18,223 nt of DNA from JASFRI01 sp050115015 (GTDB taxonomy: Bacteria > Acidobacteriota > Polarisedimenticolia > CBDVAL01), in the NCBI GenBank assembly GCA_050115015.1, contig JASFRI010000035.1, positions 1 to 18,223 on the forward strand. Direction: 5' to 3'. Each line of letters starts with the position of its first letter. The stretch's first letter is position 1. The notes beneath the pieces were generated by a model. The model did no database searches. It was not told where the DNA came from and saw only the letters and a program-made list of their open reading frames with translations. Below are positions 13,774-18,223 of this stretch, in pieces. A program made the translations under genes and the position numbers.

Positions 13774-15558
13774 ATGGAGATCGGGGTCTGGCGCGAGGCG
13801 CTGGATCTGGAGAGCTTCCTCGCCGACCCGCAGGAACCGTCGAACCCCCTGGCGCACGCGCCCACCGTCCGGTGGGACGAGGAGGGCGCGTTCCCCGCGG
13901 CGAGCGTCGCCACCCTCCGCGACTGGGGCTTCCCGAGCTACCTCGTGCCGGAAGGGCACGGGGGCCGTCTGGCGAACTGCGAGCAGATGCTCGCCCTGAC
14001 GAGGGTCGCGGCCCGCCGGGACCTCACCACCACCATCACCCTGGGCCAGACCTGGCTCGGCGCGCTGCCGGTCTGGCTGGATGCCGAACCGGGGAAGTGC
14101 CGGACCCTCGCCCGGCACCTCCGGGAGGGGCACCTCGGCTGTCTCGCCCTCACCGAGCAGGCCCACGGCAGCGACCTCGCCGCCACCGAGGCCCGGGCCC
14201 GGCTCTCCGGCGGCACCTACGCCCTGTCCGGCTCGAAGTGGCTGATCAACAACGCCACGATGGCCCGGACGATGGTGGTGCTCGCGCACACCCCTCACTC
14301 CGGCAAGATGACGCCGCTCTCGCTGCTGTTCCTGGAGAAGGACGAGCTCCCGGCGGGCAGCTTCGAGCACCTGCCCCGCATCCCGACCCACGGCATCCGC
14401 GGGGCGGACATCGCCGGTATCCGTTTCCGAAACACGCCGGTGCCGGCCTCGGCGGTGCTCGGCAATCCCGGTGACGGCTTCCTGCTGACGCTGAAGACAC
14501 TGCAGGTCACCCGGATCCAGTGCGCCGGGTTCTCGCTGGGCGCGGCGGACACCGCCCTCCGGGCGGCCCTGGAGTTCGCACTCGACCGGCGGCTGTACGG
14601 GGCCACGGTCGTGGACATCCCGTCGGCCCGCTCGAAGCTGCTCGACGCCTACCTGGACCTCCTGATCTGCGAGGCGGTGGCGCTGGCCGCGAGCCGTGCC
14701 ATCCACGTGCTTCCGCACCGCCTCAGCCTGTGGTCCGCCGCAACGAAGTACCTGGTCCCCGTGACGGCGGAGAGCCTGATCCGGCGCTGTGCGGTCGTGT
14801 TCGGCGCCCGGCATTTCCTGCGGGAAGGCCACCGGTCCGGGATCTTCCAGAAGATGATGCGAGACGCCTCCGTCGTCAGCTTCTTCGACGGCAGCACCGC
14901 GATCAACACCGGGATCATCGCCGCGCAGCTCCGCCCGCTGCGGTTGCGCCGGGCCCGGGGCGGGGGCGCGGCGGAGACCGCCGAGCGCCGGGAGACGCAC
15001 CGGCAGCTCTTCGACCTGAGCCGGCGCGTCGGAGGAGAGCGGTTCGTCGCGGCCTCCGACCTCGGGACCAGCAATCACGGGTTCGACGATATCGTCGACG
15101 GGCTCGAACTCCTCGCCGGACGGCTGAACCCGTCATCCCGGACCGAGGTGCCGATCCTGGAGCTCCTGCGCCGGCTCCTGGGGCTCCGGGGACGGTTCGA
15201 CGTGGAGGTGCAGGCGCTGGACGACGCTCGCGACTGGAAGCCCGGCTCGATCCGCCGCTCGGCGCTGGCCGAGCGCTATTGCCTGTTCGTCGCGGCCGGG
15301 GCCTGCGCCGGGCTGTGGTTCCACAACCGCGACCGGGGCGGGGACTATCTGGCCCGGGGCGACTGGCTCGTGCTCTGCCTGTCCCGGCTGGTGGCGAAGC
15401 TGGAAGGCACCGCGCAAGCGGTTCCCATCCCCTCCGGGCACGCCGGAGCCGAGGACTCGGTATGGGAGGAGATGGTCGACTGCGTGCGAGGTCGACGGCT
15501 GTTCTCGCTCCTCCGGTTCCCCCTGGCGCCGTCGGGGAGCCGTTCCCCCGGCTCCTGA
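13774..15558 (+). CDS. Acyl-CoA dehydrogenase-like flavoprotein, long form
   Basis: A 594-residue protein starting at ATG 13774, with GAGAGGA close upstream. It has the acyl-CoA dehydrogenase layout: helical N-domain, LALTEQAHGSDLAATEARA (124-142) for FAD binding, GSKWLINNA (153-161), GIRGADIAGIRFRNTPVP, and a helical C-domain including DRRLYGATVVDIPSARSKL (271-289). At the place of the catalytic YEGT motif of MCAD-type enzymes it has FFDGST (370-375), so Asp372 stands for Glu; activity may be altered. About 200 residues follow the usual end of the fold (390-594), including a helical region with an AERYCLFVAAGACAGLWFHN stretch. Substrate could be acyl-CoA or acyl-ACP. No beta-oxidation partners lie nearby. 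Family call is firm; the reaction is not. Confidence 0.85.
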   Translation: MEIGVWREALDLESFLADPQEPSNPLAHAPTVRWDEEGAFPAASVATLRDWGFPSYLVPEGHGGRLANCEQMLALTRVAARRDLTTTITLGQTWLGALPVWLDAEPGKCRTLARHLREGHLGCLALTEQAHGSDLAATEARARLSGGTYALSGSKWLINNATMARTMVVLAHTPHSGKMTPLSLLFLEKDELPAGSFEHLPRIPTHGIRGADIAGIRFRNTPVPASAVLGNPGDGFLLTLKTLQVTRIQCAGFSLGAADTALRAALEFALDRRLYGATVVDIPSARSKLLDAYLDLLICEAVALAASRAIHVLPHRLSLWSAATKYLVPVTAESLIRRCAVVFGARHFLREGHRSGIFQKMMRDASVVSFFDGSTAINTGIIAAQLRPLRLRRARGGGAAETAERRETHRQLFDLSRRVGGERFVAASDLGTSNHGFDDIVDGLELLAGRLNPSSRTEVPILELLRRLLGLRGRFDVEVQALDDARDWKPGSIRRSALAERYCLFVAAGACAGLWFHNRDRGGDYLARGDWLVLCLSRLVAKLEGTAQAVPIPSGHAGAEDSVWEEMVDCVRGRRLFSLLRFPLAPSGSRSPGS

Positions 15559-15639
15559 CCCGCCCCCCGGCCGAGGCGAGTGCTCGCATGGGGGTGCCTG
15601 GGTTGCCGCTCCCCGGCCGGATCCGAGCCCCTGGGCCCT

Positions 15640-15849
15640 GCCGCGCCGCGGAAGCGGGTCCTTCACCTCAGCGCCGATGAAAAGCGGGGCGCCTTCTTCG
15701 TCACCGGCGTCTTCCTGCGGCCGAACGGCTGGAAGATCCGGGTCGATGCCGCCGACGCGCACGCGTTCCTGATCGGCCTTCTGGAGCGCGGAGAATGCGA
15801 CTTCGACCACCTCGTCGGATGGCTGCGCACGGCGGTGGTTCCGCGCTGA
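15640..15849 (+). pseudogene. Probable C-terminal remnant of a Doc/Fic-type toxin
   Basis: An open frame ending with TGA at 15849 encodes a segment that resembles the end of death-on-curing (Doc/Fic) toxins. HLSADEKRGAFF looks like a decayed Fic motif (HPFxDGNKRTA), followed by VFLRPNGWKIRVDAADA and the tail LLERGECDFDHLVGWLR, which matches the usual FLxxNGxxL...xxGExxxxxLxxWL pattern. The frame opens at about 15580, but residues before HLSAD show no Fic features and the N-terminal half of the fold is missing. No Phd-like antitoxin is seen. It lies 80-290 nt after the acyl-CoA dehydrogenase-like stop. A small intact gene of unknown function is an alternative. The similarity is judged by eye. 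Confidence 0.45.
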
Positions 15850-15861
15850 GTCCGCGGCTGT

Positions 15862-15894
15862 GGGGCGCTTCGAAGGCATCACCTGGAGCGCCCC
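15862..15894. terminator. Stem-loop between convergent genes, possible bidirectional terminator
   Basis: GGGGCGCT (15862-15869) and AGCGCCCC (15887-15894) form a perfect 8-bp, GC-rich stem with a 17-nt loop. It lies between the plus-strand remnant and the 3' end of pruA, 15 nt beyond the pruA stop codon. No T-tract follows in either direction, which weakens the case for intrinsic termination. Confidence 0.45.
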
Positions 15895-15908
15895 CGATGA
15901 CGACGAGC

Positions 15909-17543
15909 CTACTCCTCCGGCGCCATGTAAGGGTACGGCCAGTTCGTCGGCGGCACGAAGTTCTCCTTGATGGTCCGCGGGCTCACCCAGCGCAGGAGGT
16001 TGAGGTAGCTGCCGGCCTTGTCGTTGGTGCCCGAGGCACGACCGCCGCCGAAGGGCTGCTGGCCCACCACGGCGCCGGTCGGCTTGTCGTTGATGTAGAA
16101 GTTGCCCGCCGTGTGGGTGAGGGCATCGGTGAGCGCCACGATCGCCTCGCGGTCCCGGGCGAAGACCGCCCCGGTGAGCCCGTAGGGCGACCCCTCGTTG
16201 CAGAGGGTGACGGCCCGTTCGAGGGAGGCGTCGTTGTAGACGTAGATCGTCAGCACCGGCCCGAAGATCTCCTCCCGCAGGAGCCGGAAGTCGGGCTTGC
16301 GGGCGACCACCACCGTCGGCTCGATGAAGTACCCCGTGCGCTCCGAGCAGCCGCCGCCGAAGAGGATGCGGGCGTCCTTCGAGCGCTTGGCGTAGGTGAT
16401 GTACCCCTTGATGGTGTCGTAGGCCCCGCGATCGATGACCGCACCCATGAAGTTGCCGAAGTCCCGCGGGTCGCCCATGCGGATCTTCTCGAGCTCCCGC
16501 AGCAGACCCTTCTGCACCCGCGGCCACAGGGAGCGGGGGATGTACGCGCGGGAGGCGGCGGAGCACTTCTGGCCCTGGTACTCGTAGGCACCGCGCACCA
16601 GGGCGGTCACCAGGGCCGGCACGTCGGCGCTGGGGTGCGCGAAGATGAAGTCCTTCCCGCCGGTCTCGCCGACGATCCGGGGGTAGTACTTGTAGCGAGC
16701 GATGTTCTGCCCGACCGTCGCCCACATCCCCTTGAAGACGTCGGTGGAGCCGGTGAAGTGGATGCCGGCCAGGTCCGGGCTGGCCAGCGCGGGATCACCC
16801 ACCTCGCTCCCGGATCCGGGCACCAGGTTGATGACGCCCGCCGGAAGGCCGGCCTCCTCGAGCAGATCCATGATGAAGTGGGCGGCGTAGACGGCGGAGC
16901 TGGCCGGCTTCCAGAGCACCACGTTGCCCATCATCGCCGGCGCCGTCGGGAGGTTGCCCGCGATGCTGGTGAAGTTGAAGGGGGTGACGGCGAAGACGAA
17001 CCCCTCCAGGGGGCGGTGCTCGACGTAGTTCCAGCAGCCGGTGGAGGACTCGGGCTGTTCGGCGTAGATGTCCTGGAGATAGGCCGCGTTGAAGCGCCAG
17101 AAGTCGATGAGCTCGCAGGCGGCGTCGATCTCGGCCTGGTGCACCGTCTTGGACTGGCCGAGCATGGTGGCGGCGTTCAGCACGTCCCGGTAGGGACCGG
17201 CCAGCAGGTCCGCGGCCTTCAGGAAGATCGACACCCGGTGCTGCCAGGGCATCCGGGACCAGCCGGCGTGTGCCTTGAGGGCGGCCTGGATCGCCCGCTC
17301 GACCTCGGCCTTCCGGCACTTGTGCCAGCGGCCCAGCACGTGCCCGTGATCGTGGGGCATGACGGCCTCGGCCGTCCTGCCGGTGCGCACCCTGCGGCCG
17401 CCGATGCGCGCCGGGATGTCGATGGTGCGCGCGGCCATCCGGTCCAGACGGGCCTGGATGGAGGCCCGCTCGGGGCTGCCGGGGGCGTAGGACAGGACCG
17501 GCTCGTTGAAGGGATCGGGAACGAGGTAGCTTCCGTTGCTCAT
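15909..17543 (-). CDS. pruA: 1-pyrroline-5-carboxylate dehydrogenase (group 1)
   Basis: A 544-residue protein starting at ATG 17543 with AAGGAG 9 nt upstream. It oxidises L-glutamate-5-semialdehyde (the open form of pyrroline-5-carboxylate) to glutamate with NAD+, the second step of proline catabolism, in the cytoplasm. ALDH landmarks are complete: TPFNFTSIAGN (187-197), IHFTGSTDVF (261-270) for NAD binding, VGETGGKDF with Glu293, and YQGQKCSAASR with catalytic Cys327. Blocks such as WNYVEHRPLEGFVFAVTPFN and FGGGRASGTNDKAGS fit the stand-alone group-1 PruA type rather than the PutA-fused type. No proline dehydrogenase gene is visible in the window. It lies 150 nt downstream of the partial gene on the same strand, with no further overlap or coupling. 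Confidence 0.93.
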   Translation of the reverse strand: MSNGSYLVPDPFNEPVLSYAPGSPERASIQARLDRMAARTIDIPARIGGRRVRTGRTAEAVMPHDHGHVLGRWHKCRKAEVERAIQAALKAHAGWSRMPWQHRVSIFLKAADLLAGPYRDVLNAATMLGQSKTVHQAEIDAACELIDFWRFNAAYLQDIYAEQPESSTGCWNYVEHRPLEGFVFAVTPFNFTSIAGNLPTAPAMMGNVVLWKPASSAVYAAHFIMDLLEEAGLPAGVINLVPGSGSEVGDPALASPDLAGIHFTGSTDVFKGMWATVGQNIARYKYYPRIVGETGGKDFIFAHPSADVPALVTALVRGAYEYQGQKCSAASRAYIPRSLWPRVQKGLLRELEKIRMGDPRDFGNFMGAVIDRGAYDTIKGYITYAKRSKDARILFGGGCSERTGYFIEPTVVVARKPDFRLLREEIFGPVLTIYVYNDASLERAVTLCNEGSPYGLTGAVFARDREAIVALTDALTHTAGNFYINDKPTGAVVGQQPFGGGRASGTNDKAGSYLNLLRWVSPRTIKENFVPPTNWPYPYMAPEE

Positions 17544-17693
17544 CGGGGCAGTCTCCTTGGAGAGTTGTCTTCCGGGTAGAGGGCCCATTCTAGCGCTTCC
17601 GGGCAGGGCTGTCGGCCGTCCCGGGACCGCCCGGCGGCCCGTGCAGCAGGAGCCCAGGGCCGCCGGCCCATCCGGCGAGTCCCGCCTCCCGCC

Positions 17694-18223
17694 TCAAGGT
17701 GTGCGGGGCGGCCGCGGCGACAGGCCGAGGGCCTCGACGGCCTGGCGGTAGCGCTCGGCGTTCTCGTTCCAGTAGGCCTCCCGGGCGGTGCCGAGCAGCC
17801 GGGCATCCACGCCGTCGCTCCGGGTCCAGCGGATGATGCGGTGCGGCGCGTCGTGCTCGACCCAGAAGGTCCAGGTCCGCGAGCCGGAGCCTCCCGCCAC
17901 CTCGGCGGTCAGGACATCGACGACGAACGACCCGGCGGGGACCTCCAGGGTCTCGGTCCCCCCGCTCCGGTGGAGCGTCCCCAAAAGCCACGCCTCGGGC
18001 TCGTGGCGCAGGCGGGCGAGTTCGAGGGAGGAGAGGATCCGGGCCTCGATGGTCTCCCCGGCGGCGGGCCGGGGCCGGACCATCCCCCGGGCCCACGGAA
18101 GCAGGGCATCCTCGAGAAGGGCCCCGTCGGGCCTGGCCAGATCCCGGGACGCGTCCGCCTCCTTCTCGAAGTAGCTGTGCGACGTGACCTGCACGGTGCC
18201 GGGATCGACCAACGCCTGGGCGT
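17694..18223 (-). CDS. Partial hypothetical protein, possibly DUF3108-like, cut by the window edge
   Basis: The frame is open through the right edge of the window, so the N-terminus lies outside; about 176 residues are visible, ending with TGA at 17694. An in-frame TTG at 18212 could be a start, but continuation beyond the edge is more likely. The part seen is beta-rich in pattern, with LEVPAGSFVVDVLTAEVAG, WTFWVEHDAPHRIIRWTRSDG and a C-terminal AREAYWNENAERYRQAVEALGL. The order of a 'PAGxF' strand followed by 'TFWVExxxPHRIIRW' resembles DUF3108-type or related envelope proteins of unknown function. No catalytic motif is evident. I do not recognise the gene with confidence. Confidence 0.65.
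   Translation of the reverse strand, partial: AQALVDPGTVQVTSHSYFEKEADASRDLARPDGALLEDALLPWARGMVRPRPAAGETIEARILSSLELARLRHEPEAWLLGTLHRSGGTETLEVPAGSFVVDVLTAEVAGGSGSRTWTFWVEHDAPHRIIRWTRSDGVDARLLGTAREAYWNENAERYRQAVEALGLSPRPPRTP

Noticed and set aside
13588..15078. Minus-strand open frame opposite the acyl-CoA dehydrogenase-like gene
   Set aside because: Repetitive composition without motifs; the plus strand carries the ACAD FAD-binding and C-domain blocks.

Overview
The window is high-GC, densely coding DNA with a bacterial layout. Most genes are on the minus strand. It carries a sulfatase-fold/TPR lipoprotein, a CRTAC1/ASPIC-UnbV protein, a DUF885 peptidase-like protein, a DUF4070-type B12 radical SAM protein, a TlpA-like lipoprotein and a group-1 PruA. 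Together these suggest an uncultured Gram-negative lineage such as Acidobacteriota. That placement is inference from gene content and base composition; no rRNA, tRNA or taxonomic marker is present.

Layout. (1) 69-5242, minus strand: a probable export-oriented gene set, read as lipoprotein sulfatase-fold/TPR protein, then a secreted VCBS/FG-GAP repeat protein with an ASPIC/UnbV C-terminus, then a TPR protein joined to it by a GTGA stop/start overlap. A perfect TATAAT box lies in the gap before the last two genes. (2) 5569-6513, plus strand: a metallo-beta-lactamase-fold protein with three altered metal-ligand positions, less GC-rich by eye than its surroundings. It is followed by a convergent intergenic region holding two tandem 38-nt hairpins of the same design. 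(3) 6737-13535, minus strand: DUF885 metallopeptidase-like protein, SGNH hydrolase, TlpA-like lipoprotein and B12-binding radical SAM protein, in that coordinate order, separated by gaps of about 150-350 bp that hold little. (4) 13774-15558, plus strand: a large acyl-CoA dehydrogenase-like protein diverging from the radical SAM gene, followed by what looks like the C-terminal remnant of a Doc/Fic toxin. (5) 15909-18223, minus strand: pruA (1-pyrroline-5-carboxylate dehydrogenase) and, upstream of it, the C-terminal part of an unknown protein cut by the window edge.

How the genes may work together. Most minus-strand proteins in 69-11346 have a signal peptide, lipobox or N-terminal membrane anchor, so this part looks biased towards cell-envelope functions. 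The metabolic genes (acyl-CoA dehydrogenase-like, PruA) form no visible pathway with their neighbours. I found no CRISPR array, intact transposase, integrase or known defence system. The most unusual non-coding signals are the tandem hairpins at 6624-6717 and a dispersed repeat (28-68 and 6761-6806), one copy of which supplies the last residues of the DUF885 protein.
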